The notes below the pieces were generated by a model. It did not search any database. It was not told where the DNA came from and saw only the letters and a list, made by a program, of their open reading frames with translations. A stretch of 53,860 nucleotides of DNA, taken from NCBI RefSeq assembly GCF_003121405.1, contig NZ_QBUY01000054.1:1-53860 (forward strand), read 5' to 3'. Positions 44,860 through 53,712 of this stretch are shown in pieces; the first letter of the stretch is position 1; every line of letters starts with the position of its first letter. Both the position numbers and the translations under genes were made by a program. This stretch comes from Paraburkholderia sp. C35. GTDB taxonomy: Bacteria > Pseudomonadota > Gammaproteobacteria > Burkholderiales > Burkholderiaceae.

Positions 44860-45593
44860 GCAAGCCCCACCAGATAGATGGCCAGTTCGAAAATCTGCTG
44901 CGCGAAGCCGAGGCAATCGCCCGTATATCCGCCGATGCGTCTGACGAAATAGCGGCCCAACACGAAGCGCAACGCGATCAATACGAGCAGCGTGATGCAA
45001 CCGGCGCGCCACTGCGGCCAGAAGAGCCACGGCACACCCAAAACGATAGCGCAGCCAAATGCACTGCGTGACATGCGTTGTGCAACGGGCTTCGCCTTGC
45101 CTTCCGCGCGCACGTAATCGAGCGTGACGAGATAGCTGATCGCACACGCCCGGCTCGCCGCGTGCGCCGCGACCATCAGCCACGCTGCGTACAGCGGCGG
45201 CAATGCGGCGAGCGTCTGCCACTTCAGCGCCAGTGCGATCATCAACGCAATCGCGCCGAACGCACCGATGCGCGAATCATGCATGATGCGCAAAGTATCG
45301 TCGCGCGTGTAGGCGCCGCCGAACGCATCGACGCAATCAGCGAGGCCATCTTCGTGAAATGCACCCGTGATGAGCAATGTCGTTGCCATCGACAGTAACA
45401 CGGCCACGCCCGGCGGAAAGATGCGCAGCGCGGCCATGTATACGATTGCGCCAGCTGCGCCGACCAGTGCGCCGATCAACGGAAAGTAACGCGCCGCCGC
45501 GTTCAGATAATGCGGTTCGTAGCCGACCCAGCGCGGCACGGGCACGCGCGTGAAGTAGCCGAGCGCCGTGAAGAAATAACGCAGTTCATTCAT
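44844..45593 (-). CDS. cobS: Adenosylcobinamide-GDP ribazoletransferase (cobalamin synthase)
   Basis: A multi-pass inner-membrane enzyme that joins AdoCbi-GDP with alpha-ribazole (phosphate) to make cobalamin (phosphate). The 249-residue length fits. The conserved N-terminus RYFFTALGYFTRVPVP and the acidic motif FHEDGLADCVDAFGGAYTRDDTLRIMHDSRIGAFGA (residues about 75-115) are clear, followed by several hydrophobic segments. It lies 73 bases downstream of cobT in the same orientation. Confidence 0.95.
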   Translation of the reverse strand: MNELRYFFTALGYFTRVPVPRWVGYEPHYLNAAARYFPLIGALVGAAGAIVYMAALRIFPPGVAVLLSMATTLLITGAFHEDGLADCVDAFGGAYTRDDTLRIMHDSRIGAFGAIALMIALALKWQTLAALPPLYAAWLMVAAHAASRACAISYLVTLDYVRAEGKAKPVAQRMSRSAFGCAIVLGVPWLFWPQWRAGCITLLVLIALRFVLGRYFVRRIGGYTGDCLGFAQQIFELAIYLVGLAWISY

Positions 45594-45666
45594 CGTTATT
45601 CGTACGCTGTTTCCTGTTGATCACCTTGACTCGTTTCAAACGCATGGTTTGATGCGCGACGACGCA

Positions 45667-46719
45667 TCATGCATCGCGTTGCGCGACGCCAGCCGATTCG
45701 AAGCTCGCCATCTCGTTGATGAAAGCAGCGGCTGCGCGCAGCAAAGGCATAGCAAGTGCCGCGCCCGTGCCTTCGCCAAGACGCAGATCGAGTGCGAGCA
45801 GCGGCACCGCACCGAAGTGATCGAGCATGCGCCGATGCCCCGCCTCGTTCGACGCATGCGCGAACACGCAGTAGTCGCGCACGGCAGGCGCGAACGCATC
45901 GGCGACCAGCAACGCCGAGGTCGCGATAAAACCATCGACGACGATCGTCATGCGCGACTGCGCCGCCGCGAGATAGGCGCCCGCCATCATCGCGATCTCG
46001 AAGCCGCCGAAGGTTGCGAGCACATCGAGTGGATCGTTCGAGGCCGGGTGATACGCAAGCGCAGCCGCGAGCACGTTGCGCTTCTTCACGAGGCCCGCGT
46101 TGTCGAGACCCGTGCCGCGCCCGACGCAATCGTCGATAGGCACGCCGCACAGGCGGCTCATCAGGCACGCAGCCGACGACGTATTGGCGATGCCCATTTC
46201 ACCGAAGCCGATCACATTGGTGCCGAGCGCCGCATGATGACGCACGCGCTCCGCGCCCGCGCGCATGGCGGCGAGGGCTTCGTCGCGCGACATCGCGGGT
46301 GCCTGCGCGAAGTTGCGCGTGCCGCGCCCCTGCGGAATATCGACGAGCTTGGCGTGCGGCGCGAAGTCGTGCGCGACGCCCGCGTTCACGACTTCGAGTT
46401 CGAGGCCCGCTGCACGGCTGAACGCGTTGATCGCTGCACCGCCCGCCAGGAAGTTGAGCACCATCTGCGCCGTCACCGCTTGCGGATACGGACTCACGCC
46501 CGCGTTCGCAATGCCGTGATCGGCGGCGAACACGATGATTGCGGGTCGCGTGATGGTGGGCTGCGTGGTGCGCTGGATCATGCCCATCTGTCGCGCAAGC
46601 GTTTCGAGCTGGCCGAGGCTGCCGGGCGGCTTGGTCTTCAGATCGATGATGCGCTGCAGGTCGGCACGCAGCGTCTGTTCGAGCGGCTCGACGACAGGCA
46701 GGGAAGATGAAGTGTTCAT
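45667..46719 (-). CDS. cobT: Nicotinate-nucleotide-dimethylbenzimidazole phosphoribosyltransferase
   Basis: Activates the lower ligand (dimethylbenzimidazole) to alpha-ribazole phosphate for CobS. The 350-residue length is typical. The segment KTKPPGSLGQLETLARQMG, then VFAADHGIANAGVSPYPQAVTAQMV, the GEMGIANTSSAACL region and the LDVLATFGGFEIAMMAGAYLAAA motif match the family. It lies 36 bases downstream of btuD. Genes for making the ligand itself are not seen in the window. Confidence 0.96.
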   Translation of the reverse strand: MNTSSSLPVVEPLEQTLRADLQRIIDLKTKPPGSLGQLETLARQMGMIQRTTQPTITRPAIIVFAADHGIANAGVSPYPQAVTAQMVLNFLAGGAAINAFSRAAGLELEVVNAGVAHDFAPHAKLVDIPQGRGTRNFAQAPAMSRDEALAAMRAGAERVRHHAALGTNVIGFGEMGIANTSSAACLMSRLCGVPIDDCVGRGTGLDNAGLVKKRNVLAAALAYHPASNDPLDVLATFGGFEIAMMAGAYLAAAQSRMTIVVDGFIATSALLVADAFAPAVRDYCVFAHASNEAGHRRMLDHFGAVPLLALDLRLGEGTGAALAMPLLRAAAAFINEMASFESAGVAQRDA

Positions 46720-46755
46720 GTTCGTGTAGGCGTGAAGAGTTCGGTTGAGGCGTAT

Positions 46756-47577
46756 TCAGTGGCTTGTTTCGTTGCGAGGCGATGGGCGTGCGGCAGGAAT
46801 CAGCGCTTCATCGTCGCCATCGCGGATCAGCACAAGCGGATAACCAAACGCGCGACTGGCAAGCTCGGGCGTCAGCACATCGCGCGCGGGGCCGGCGTGG
46901 GCGATGCCGTTGCCTTCCAGCAGCAATGCGTGCGTCGCGAAACGCCGCGCCAGATTCAGATCGTGGCACGAGAACATCACTGTACGCCCGGCGCCGCGTG
47001 TCCATGTGCGCAACGCTTCGAGGCAATCGATCTGATGATGCAGATCCAGATGCGCGAGCGGCTCGTCGAGCAGCAGCAACGGTGCGTTCTGGCATAGCGC
47101 CGCCGCCAGCGCGACGCGTTGCCGCTCGCCGCCTGATAAAGACAGCACGTCACGCGACGCGAACTGCGCGAGACCCAGCGTGTCGAGCGCGGCCTGCGCG
47201 GCTGCGCGGTCTTCGTCACGCTCCCAGCCCCAGCCGGCCAGATGCGGAAAGCGGTTCAGCAGCACGATGTCGAGCACGCTCGCGCTGAAGGCATCGTGCG
47301 AGGTTTGCGGCATCAACGCGCGGCGCTGCGCGAGGCGCGCGAGTGGCCAGTCGCTCATGCGTATGCCGTCGAGTTCGACGTGTCCTTGCGTGGGACGCGC
47401 GAGTCCCGCCAGCGTCGAGATCAAGGTGGTCTTGCCCGCGCCGTTCGGCCCGGCGATGCACCATACCTCGCCCGGATAAAACGTATGCGTGAAGCCGTCG
47501 AGCAAGGTCCGCGAGCCGGCGCGCAAGGTCAGCGCGTGGACATGCAACAGGGTTTCAACAGACGTGCGTGCGTTCAC
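46756..47577 (-). CDS. btuD: Cobalamin/iron-siderophore ABC transporter ATP-binding protein
   Basis: A 273-residue ABC ATPase of the FecE/BtuD type. Walker A GPNGAGKT is at 43-50, the signature is LSGGERQRVALAAAL, and Walker B is LLLLDEPLAHLD, followed by the His switch in MFSCHDLN. The start is GTG at 47577, which overlaps the permease stop by four bases. The riboswitch-headed operon containing btuB and cobT argues for vitamin B12 transport over siderophore transport. Confidence 0.92.
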   Translation of the reverse strand: MNARTSVETLLHVHALTLRAGSRTLLDGFTHTFYPGEVWCIAGPNGAGKTTLISTLAGLARPTQGHVELDGIRMSDWPLARLAQRRALMPQTSHDAFSASVLDIVLLNRFPHLAGWGWERDEDRAAAQAALDTLGLAQFASRDVLSLSGGERQRVALAAALCQNAPLLLLDEPLAHLDLHHQIDCLEALRTWTRGAGRTVMFSCHDLNLARRFATHALLLEGNGIAHAGPARDVLTPELASRAFGYPLVLIRDGDDEALIPAARPSPRNETSH

Positions 47578-48623
47578 GGTCGCCTCCGTCGCAGCAGCAT
47601 CCACAGGAACACGGGCACGCCTGTCAACGCGGTGATCACGCCGACGGGCAATTGCGCGGGCGCAATCACCGTGCGCGCGATCAGGTCGGCGCCCATCACG
47701 GCGACGCCGCCGCCGAGCGCAGCGGCAGGCAACAGCATGCGCTGGTCGTTGCCGAACGCGAGCCGCAGCATGTGCGGCACGACGAGTCCGACGAAGCCGA
47801 TCGTGCCGCCCGTCGTCACGGCCGCCGCGGCCGCGAGCGACGCGACGAGATAGACACGCAGCCTCGCACGCATCACATGCACGCCGAGCGCCTGCGCCGC
47901 ATGGTCGCCGCGCAGCAGGATATTGAGTTGCGGCGCGATGGGAACGATGACGCACAGCGCGACACATAACGCACCGAGCGCGAGCCACGGCATGCCGCCG
48001 CCGTTCAGGTCGCCCGTCAGCCAGAACAGCATGCCGCGCAGACGGCTGTCCGGTGCGATGGTCAGCAGCAGCGTGATGATGGCGCCCCACCCCGCCGCGA
48101 TCACGGCACCCGTCAGCAGCAGGCGTGGCGATGCGTCCTGCGGCTCGCCGCGCCACAATGCGCCGCGCGCAAGCCCGAGCACCAGCACGATCGACACGAA
48201 CGCGCCCGCAAACGCCGACGCATCGACGATCCACCAGGCGCAGCCTGCGATCATCGCGACGAGTGCAAAGCTCGCCGCACCACCCGACACGCCGAGCACA
48301 TACGGCTCGGCCAGCGGATTGCGCAGCAGCACCTGCAGCAGCGCGCCTGCGAGCGCGAGCAACGCGCCGCAACCGAAGCCCGCCAGCGCGCGCGGCAGAC
48401 GCAGCGTTCGCACGATCTGCACGGCGAGATCGGACGATGCATCCGTCGATGGCAGCAACGCGCCGAGCACGCGCGACGGCGCAACGCTCACGCTGCCGAG
48501 CGCCAGCGACGCGATGAACACGACCAGCGCAGCCAGGCCGAGCACGGCCCAGATCATGAAGGCACGCTTCGCGTTCATGCCTCGCGTGGCGTGCATCGGC
48601 TGGCCTTGAACGAGTCCGCTCAT
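47574..48623 (-). CDS. btuC: Cobalamin ABC transporter permease (FecCD family)
   Basis: A 349-residue FecCD-family permease with about ten transmembrane helices. Family signatures are GCGALLALAGALLQVLLRNPLAEPYVLGVSGGA and the C-terminal GTIGFVGLVVPHMLRLAFGNDQRMLLPAAALGGG. It is expected to form the channel with two BtuD subunits and take B12 from BtuF. It starts 18 bases after the btuB stop. Internal ATGs downstream (for example before NAKRAFMIWAVLG) could also be used. Confidence 0.92.
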   Translation of the reverse strand: MSGLVQGQPMHATRGMNAKRAFMIWAVLGLAALVVFIASLALGSVSVAPSRVLGALLPSTDASSDLAVQIVRTLRLPRALAGFGCGALLALAGALLQVLLRNPLAEPYVLGVSGGAASFALVAMIAGCAWWIVDASAFAGAFVSIVLVLGLARGALWRGEPQDASPRLLLTGAVIAAGWGAIITLLLTIAPDSRLRGMLFWLTGDLNGGGMPWLALGALCVALCVIVPIAPQLNILLRGDHAAQALGVHVMRARLRVYLVASLAAAAAVTTGGTIGFVGLVVPHMLRLAFGNDQRMLLPAAALGGGVAVMGADLIARTVIAPAQLPVGVITALTGVPVFLWMLLRRRRP

Positions 48624-48641
48624 CGCGCGTGATGGCCGACT

Positions 48642-50666
48642 TTATTGCTGCTGCCAGCCGAGCGTGAGGTACGCGCCGCGCCGTGGCGTGTTGTACGTGT
48701 AGGCAAGTTCATAGTCCTTGTCGAAGAGATTCTGGATTTGCGCAGCCACGTACCATGCCTTCGTGATGTTGTAGCGCGCCGACAGATTCACGATGCCATA
48801 CCCGCCGAGCGCCGTGCCGCTGTCGTCGCGCTCGCCGCTCACGAGCCATTCGCCGCCCACGCGCCACGCGCCGATATTGCGGTTGGCCGCAAACGATGCA
48901 AAGTGCCGCGCGCGCCGGTTCAGATCGGTATGCGTGTCTTCATCGACGGGATTCTGGAAGGTCACGGCCGCGCGCACGTCGGTCTTGCCGACATGCCCTT
49001 GCCACGATCCTTCGATACCCTGCACCTTCGCGTGCCCGACGTTCTCGGCGACATAGATGCCCGGCGTGGTCTGCACATAGTCGATCAGGTTCGTATAGCG
49101 CGTCTGGAAAACCGTGAGCTTCAGCAGGCCGAGTGCATCGGATGCGTACTGCACGGCTGCCTCCACAGAGTGGCTATGCTCCGGCTGGATCAGCGGATTG
49201 CCGCTGTACGGGTAGTACAGATCGTTGAAGCTCGGCGCGCGGAATGCATCGGACCAGCTTGCAGTCACCTTCCAGTACTCGTCGATGTCGTAGCCATAGC
49301 CCAGATAGTAACTGTTGGCTCCGCCGAAATCCGAGTACTGGTCGCGCCGCAGATTCGCCTGGAACTGGCTGTTGCCGAAGCGCCCCGTGTAGCCCGCGAA
49401 CACAGAGTTCACGTGACGATCGGGCGCGCTGTACTGGTTCGAGTCGAGTGTCTGGTCGAGATGCTCGTAGCCCAGCTGCAGTTTTTGATCGCGCGCAAAC
49501 GTAAAATCGTTTTGCCAGGTGTACTGCCGGTTATCCGAATCGTAGCGATATAGATAGTCGCCATTGAGCGACGTGTTGCTGCGATCGTTGCCCGTCGCCG
49601 CGACGAAACGCGTCGTCCACCAGTCGGTGAGCTTGCCGTTCGCGAACGCCGAAACCGTTTGCACCTTGCTGTGCAGATTGTTGAGATCGGTGGGCAAGCC
49701 GAACGGATTGTCGAAGCTGTCGTTGCCGTTCGACTGGAAGTAGCGCAGGCCGATGTCCCAGTTCTCGTTGAGCTTGTGACGCAGCGACGCGCTCACGCTC
49801 TCGTTGAAATAGCCGTTTGCATTCGGATTGACGGGCGCCAGCGCCGGGTCGATCGACGAGAAGCCATCCGTCTTCGCGCGCGCGAGCGTGATGCTGAAGG
49901 TCGTGCGGCCGTCCTTGTCGAGCGCGCCGTCCACACCCGCCGACTGACGTTGCGTGTGATAGCTGCCGTACTCCACGTCGAAGTGAAAACGCGGTGGATG
50001 ATTGCCGCCATCCTTCGTGAACACCTGCACCACACCGCCGATCGCACCCGAGCCATACAACGCCGACACATTGCCGTTGACCACCTCGACGTGATCAATC
50101 TGATCGAGCGGGATCTGTTCGAGTTGCGCATTGCCCTGGCTCACCGAGTCGACACGCACGCCGTCGATCAGCACCAGCGACTGGGTCGATGACGCGCCAC
50201 GCAGGAAGAGACTCGACGTGGCGCCTGGCCCGCCATTGCGCACGATCTGTGCGCCGGGCGCGAACTGCAGCAGACCCGGCAGATCGCGCGCGCTGCTGTC
50301 GGCGATGTCCTGCGGGTCGAATAGCGTGGTCTGCGGAATTGCATCGGCAAGTTTTTGCGCGCGACGATCGGCTGTCACGACGATGGGCGACAGTGCGGTC
50401 GCGTTCGTCGTTGAGGCCGTGGCCGTCGAGCCGTTGTCCGATCGATCCGCGGACGTGGCGGATGGGTTCGCTGCATCGGCCGCTTGCGGCGCTTGTGCCG
50501 ACGCAGCCGTTTGCGCAAACGCAGCGTGCGGCGCCTGAGCGAATGCGAATGCGGCAAGCGCGGCAAGCGGCGCGCGCGCGATACGCGGCACGTTCGCGCC
50601 TGACAACATCGCGCGTGAAAACACCGGGCGCGACAACGCCGGGTGGACAGCTACTGGGGTGAGCAT
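48642..50666 (-). CDS. btuB: TonB-dependent vitamin B12 outer-membrane receptor
   Basis: A 674-residue TonB-dependent receptor. A long N-terminal region with signal peptide (ending near AQAPHAAFA) is followed by a TonB-box-like SPIVVTADR. The plug domain has SLFLRGASSTQSLVLIDGVRV and ALYGSGAIGGVVQVFTK. A 22-strand barrel then runs to the end, closing with YNTPRRGAYLTLGWQQQ, an uncommon Gln end instead of the usual aromatic. The upstream cobalamin riboswitch makes B12 or corrinoid the substrate. The start at 50666 is the first in-frame start below the riboswitch. Confidence 0.93.
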   Translation of the reverse strand: MLTPVAVHPALSRPVFSRAMLSGANVPRIARAPLAALAAFAFAQAPHAAFAQTAASAQAPQAADAANPSATSADRSDNGSTATASTTNATALSPIVVTADRRAQKLADAIPQTTLFDPQDIADSSARDLPGLLQFAPGAQIVRNGGPGATSSLFLRGASSTQSLVLIDGVRVDSVSQGNAQLEQIPLDQIDHVEVVNGNVSALYGSGAIGGVVQVFTKDGGNHPPRFHFDVEYGSYHTQRQSAGVDGALDKDGRTTFSITLARAKTDGFSSIDPALAPVNPNANGYFNESVSASLRHKLNENWDIGLRYFQSNGNDSFDNPFGLPTDLNNLHSKVQTVSAFANGKLTDWWTTRFVAATGNDRSNTSLNGDYLYRYDSDNRQYTWQNDFTFARDQKLQLGYEHLDQTLDSNQYSAPDRHVNSVFAGYTGRFGNSQFQANLRRDQYSDFGGANSYYLGYGYDIDEYWKVTASWSDAFRAPSFNDLYYPYSGNPLIQPEHSHSVEAAVQYASDALGLLKLTVFQTRYTNLIDYVQTTPGIYVAENVGHAKVQGIEGSWQGHVGKTDVRAAVTFQNPVDEDTHTDLNRRARHFASFAANRNIGAWRVGGEWLVSGERDDSGTALGGYGIVNLSARYNITKAWYVAAQIQNLFDKDYELAYTYNTPRRGAYLTLGWQQQ

Positions 50667-50744
50667 CGAAAGAGTCCTGTGGGTCCGTGCGCGGCCCGCT
50701 CCTCGTGGGCCGATGCCTGTTCAAGGAGCGGCATGCTCCAGGAC

Positions 50745-50978
50745 TCTGGCCGGTATCCGGGCTGACGACTGGCCGATCCGCCTTCCCACGCAACATGCGC
50801 AGTGGCGTTTCGCACGGCACCGGCTGATGAGCCGCCGATGCGTGCATGGATCGACCTGCAGACACTGCGGTCGTTGTACCGTTGCGAGGACAGCGCAGGT
50901 TGGCTCGTCCGGGCGGACTTCGCTCCCTGCTTCCCGTTTAACTGCGCGCGGCGCGATACCGTGCGCGGGCACCAAAGT
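50745..50978 (-). ncRNA. Cobalamin (AdoCbl) riboswitch
   Basis: The leader of btuB. Read on the minus strand it starts with a TTTGGTGCCCGC helix region (about 50965-50978). It contains the conserved B12 box GCCACTG (plus-strand complement at 50800-50806) in a CGAAACGCCACTGCGC context, then GGGAAGGCGGATCGGCCAGT and the 3' stem GTCAGCCCGGATACCGGCC at about 50748-50766. These are the signature elements of the family. Adenosylcobalamin binding would shut off btuB-btuC-btuD-cobT-cobS-cobC, either by hiding the btuB ribosome site or by terminating; I see no T-run, so translational control or Rho is more likely. Confidence 0.95.
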
Positions 50979-50984
50979 GCCGCA

Positions 50985-51013
50985 AGTGTAGAAGTGACGC
51001 ACACACGCGTCAA
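50985..51013 (-). promoter_or_regulatory. Sigma-70-type promoter of the riboswitch-btuB operon
   Basis: On the minus strand, TTGACG (complement of 51008-51013) and TACACT (complement of 50985-50990) are separated by exactly 17 bases. The predicted start, about 50978, coincides with the 5' end of the riboswitch aptamer. Confidence 0.8.
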
Positions 51014-51222
51014 GAAACGCGCGGCCTCACATGGCACGCCGACGGGGAAGTGTTAAAAGAGCCCTTTTTTAAAGGGTAAAAATGCGTGAATCGCTCGCAT
51101 GCATCCGATAATGCGCTGGATAAAGCCGCGTTAAAGCGCTACTGTTACGTCTCGAAACGAGACAAATGCCCGAGCGTGCGACATTCCGCGCTAGAATGCC
51201 ATGTCTTTAGAGGACGCAGCAC
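51014..51222. other. Intergenic DNA upstream of zapB-like gene
   Basis: Contains CCCTTT/AAAGGG at 51062-51067 and 51071-51076, and a perfect inverted repeat GTCTCG-AAA-CGAGAC at 51149-51163. A -10-like TAGAAT is at 51192-51197 and the ribosome site GAGGA at 51210-51214 for the gene at 51223. No gene is seen. The second repeat is a candidate operator. Confidence 0.4.
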
Positions 51223-51585
51223 ATGCTCACCGAACTCGAAACACTGTCACAGAACATCGGCCGGCTGATCGAGATCAGCCAGCGTTATAACGAAGCCCGC
51301 CTCGCACTCGAAGAACAGCTCGCACAAGCGCGCGCCGAATGCGACGCGACCCGCGCAGAACTCGAACAGACCCGCGAAGAACGCGCCGCATTGCAAGCGG
51401 AACGCGATGCGTTGTCCGCGAAGATCGATGACGCGCAGGTCCGTTTGAATGCCATTCTCGAGAAGTTGCCGCGTGCTCGCGCTCACGAGCCCGACAATCA
51501 ACTCGATCTCCTCGCGCCCGAACAACAGGCGCAGGCCAATCACGACGCGAACAGTGACGCGACCCGCCACGGAGAAAACGTATGA
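51223..51585 (+). CDS. Coiled-coil ZapB-like protein
   Basis: A 120-residue, almost wholly helical protein. Residues about 1-90 form an uninterrupted coiled coil rich in Glu, Arg, Ala, Leu and Gln (for example LEQTREERAALQAERDALSAK). A disordered polar tail follows. Its stop overlaps the zapA start by four bases (ATGA). The coiled coil and the coupling to zapA suggest a ZapB-like divisome partner. Sequence similarity of coiled coils is weak evidence, so the function is inference. Confidence 0.8.
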   Translation: MLTELETLSQNIGRLIEISQRYNEARLALEEQLAQARAECDATRAELEQTREERAALQAERDALSAKIDDAQVRLNAILEKLPRARAHEPDNQLDLLAPEQQAQANHDANSDATRHGENV

Positions 51586-51896
51586 CCACGAAGCAGATCG
51601 AAGTGTCGATCCTCGGCCAGCCTTATCGGCTTGCCTGCTCGCCGGAAACGGAAGCCGCCCTGCTCGAAGCAGTGGCGCGTGTCGATGCCGAGATGAACAA
51701 GATTCGCGCGAACAGTAACGTGCGCGGCCAGGATCGCATTGCGGTGATGGCGGCGTTGTCGCTGGCATCGGAACTGCTTAAGCTGCAGGCCAGCGTGCGA
51801 CATGGAGAATCATTTCCCGCCGAAGAAATCCGGCGTACAATGCACCAGATGAATGAGCAGCTGGGCACTGTGATCCAACAGTACAGCGTGCAATAA
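51582..51896 (+). CDS. zapA: Cell division protein ZapA
   Basis: A 104-residue ZapA, which cross-links FtsZ filaments and steadies the Z-ring. The N-terminal domain has the pattern IEVSILGQPYRLACSPETEAAL, followed by LLEAVARVDAEMNKIR and the conserved DRIAVMAALSLASELL, then a C-terminal coiled coil. It overlaps the ZapB-like gene and is followed by 6S RNA, the usual order in proteobacteria. Confidence 0.95.
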   Translation: MTTKQIEVSILGQPYRLACSPETEAALLEAVARVDAEMNKIRANSNVRGQDRIAVMAALSLASELLKLQASVRHGESFPAEEIRRTMHQMNEQLGTVIQQYSVQ

Positions 51897-51960
51897 AGCA
51901 AATTTGAAGGGCTTGATTGTTTTATCATCGGGTCCATGTTGTAGAGCAAACGTTTTTCAA

Positions 51961-52141
51961 GCTTCCCTGCCTGGTTCGCCAAGGTCATATATTCCTTGAA
52001 CCAATGCTATATGCACGGTTGCGGAAATTTGTAGCACGGGCGTGCGCGTCACTCAGTCTGATGTACCCGAAGTGCTGCTAACTGCGACCAATTCTGAACC
52101 TCAGGTTCAGGATGCCGGCCTAGCGGCTAAGGCGGGGACCC
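51961..52141 (+). ncRNA. ssrS: 6S RNA
   Basis: Located directly after zapA, its conserved position. Ends pair: TCCCTGCCT at 51964-51972 with AGGCGGGGA at 52130-52138, forming the closing stem. The interior has the TTCCTTGAACC segment and, later, CCTCAGGTTCAGGATGCCGG, as in betaproteobacterial 6S RNA. Its open-promoter-like bubble binds RNA polymerase-sigma-70 in stationary phase. The ends are given to within a few bases. A terminator-like hairpin follows at 52148. The promoter is not clear; -10-like TTGTAG is at 51939-51944. Confidence 0.88.
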
Positions 52142-52147
52142 ATACGA

Positions 52148-52179
52148 ACGGCATCGGACCTAGTCCGGTGCCGTTTTTC
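52148..52179 (+). terminator. Rho-independent terminator after 6S RNA
   Basis: ACGGCATCGGAC at 52148-52159 pairs with GTCCGGTGCCGT at 52163-52174 (one T-G pair) around CTA, followed by a T-run. It lies just before the EVE-domain gene. Confidence 0.85.
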
Positions 52180-52229
52180 TTTGTGCGGTCCAACCTACAC
52201 TCCTCTTCACTTCACGTTCAATCCGACTC

Positions 52230-52700
52230 ATGCGCTACTGGCTGATGAAGTCCGAACCGGACGAAGCAAGCATCGACGATCTCGCCAACGCTCCGCAACA
52301 CACGTTGCCCTGGACAGGCGTGCGCAACTATCAGGCGCGCAACTTCATGCGCGACATCATGAAGACGGGCGACGGCGTGCTGTTCTATCACTCGAGTTGC
52401 CCTGAGCCGGGCATCGCGGGTATCGCGCAAGTGTCGTCGACGGCCTACCCCGATCCCACCCAGTTCGATCCGAAGAGTCCGTACTACGACGCGAAGTCGA
52501 CGCAGGAAACACCACGCTGGATGCTTGTCGATGTGGTCTTCAAGAAGAAGATCAAGCTGATCGCGCTCGCCGAGTTGCGCGAGCATCCCGAACTCGCCGA
52601 CATGCGTGTGCTCGCAAAAGGCAATCGCCTGTCGATCACGCCCGTGACGGAAGCAGAGTGGACCTTCATCACGAAGCAGCTAGCGAAGCGTGCTGCGTGA
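52230..52700 (+). CDS. EVE domain-containing protein
   Basis: A 156-residue protein made of one EVE (PUA-like) domain. Signatures are MRYWLMKSEPDEASIDDL at the start, WTGVRNYQARNFMRDIMKTGDGVLFYHS, and a GIAGIAQVSSTAYPDPTQFDP segment with the aromatic cage typical of modified-base readers. EVE proteins bind modified cytosines in DNA or modified RNA bases; the ligand here is unknown. Genes of this family often sit downstream of 6S RNA in Burkholderiales. Confidence 0.92.
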   Translation: MRYWLMKSEPDEASIDDLANAPQHTLPWTGVRNYQARNFMRDIMKTGDGVLFYHSSCPEPGIAGIAQVSSTAYPDPTQFDPKSPYYDAKSTQETPRWMLVDVVFKKKIKLIALAELREHPELADMRVLAKGNRLSITPVTEAEWTFITKQLAKRAA

Positions 52701-52874
52701 GTGCGAGGCTCGCGTACACGTTCACACAAAAAATCGAATAGACACTCGGGAACCCCGCGACCTTTCATCTGCCTAACTGCCCCGCAAGCGTCATGCCACG
52801 CGCGTCCGGCAAACTGTCGGCGACGCGTGCTCCGATGCCTGCACGCACAACCTGCAAAACGAAGGAGTCGAACA

Positions 52875-53612
52875 ATGATGAAGAAATCCGCGCTCGTGTG
52901 GGCGCTCGCGGCCGGCGCATGCGCGGCGCCTGTTGCTCTTGCGCTCACCTCGGTGGCGGCGCAGGCACAAACCGTCGTGCAGCAGTATCAGCCGGCGGGC
53001 GTGTTGTCGCTGAACGCACAGGCGAGTGCCGAAGTGCCGCAGGATGTGGTCGACATCACGCTGTTCTACGAACAGGAAGCGAGCGATCCGTCGTCGTTGA
53101 CGGGCACGCTGAACCAGCATGCCGATCAGGCGTTGCAAAAGGCCAAGGGTGTGAGCGGCGTGACGGCGCGCACGGGGTCGTTCTCGATCTATCCGTCGAC
53201 GGATCGCGATGGCCGCATTTCGGCCTGGCGTGGTCGTACTGAGGTCGTGCTGGAGTCGCGTGACTTTGCGGCGGCTTCGAAGCTCGCTGGGCAGTTGTCA
53301 TCGGTGATGCAGGTCGGCAACGTGCAGTTTTCTTTGTCGCCTGAGGCGCAGCGGACTGCCGAGCAGAAGCTGACGGGTGAAGCGATCGCTTCGTTCAAGC
53401 AGCAGGCGGGTGCGGCTGCGCAAGCGTTCGGGTACAGCGGTTATACGATCCGCGAAGTGAACGTCGGGCATAACGGTGGTGTGTCGCCGCGGCCTGTGAT
53501 GATGATGAGCATGCGATCGGATGTGAGCGCCAAGGCGGCGGCGCCTGTGCCTGTCGAAGGCGGGACTTCTACCGTTACGGTTAGTGTTTCTGGGTCTGTG
53601 CAGATGAAGTGA
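52875..53612 (+). CDS. SIMPL domain (DUF541) periplasmic protein
   Basis: A 245-residue exported protein. Signal peptide ends near VAAQAQ (residue about 32). The mature part is a SIMPL/DUF541 domain, beginning with GVLSLNAQASAEVPQDVVDITLFYEQEAS and including TGSFSIYPSTDRDGRISAWRGRTEVVLESRD. It ends in a short variable tail. AAGGAG precedes the ATG at 52875; a second ATG follows directly. The family may support oxidative stress resistance or outer-membrane function. No partner gene is adjacent. Confidence 0.9.
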   Translation: MMKKSALVWALAAGACAAPVALALTSVAAQAQTVVQQYQPAGVLSLNAQASAEVPQDVVDITLFYEQEASDPSSLTGTLNQHADQALQKAKGVSGVTARTGSFSIYPSTDRDGRISAWRGRTEVVLESRDFAAASKLAGQLSSVMQVGNVQFSLSPEAQRTAEQKLTGEAIASFKQQAGAAAQAFGYSGYTIREVNVGHNGGVSPRPVMMMSMRSDVSAKAAAPVPVEGGTSTVTVSVSGSVQMK

Positions 53613-53712
53613 TTTTTTTGTCTGTGACGTTGGTGGGGTTTGTTGTTGTTGTTGATGGCGGTCGCGGTTGGTGGCGTTCGCGTGTTAATGGCATCCGCGT
53701 GTTGTTATCGGG

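Noticed and set aside
46756..50666. Siderophore uptake operon
   Set aside because: FecCD/FecE and TonB-receptor families are shared with B12 uptake, but the riboswitch and the cobT-cobS-cobC genes fix the substrate as corrinoid.
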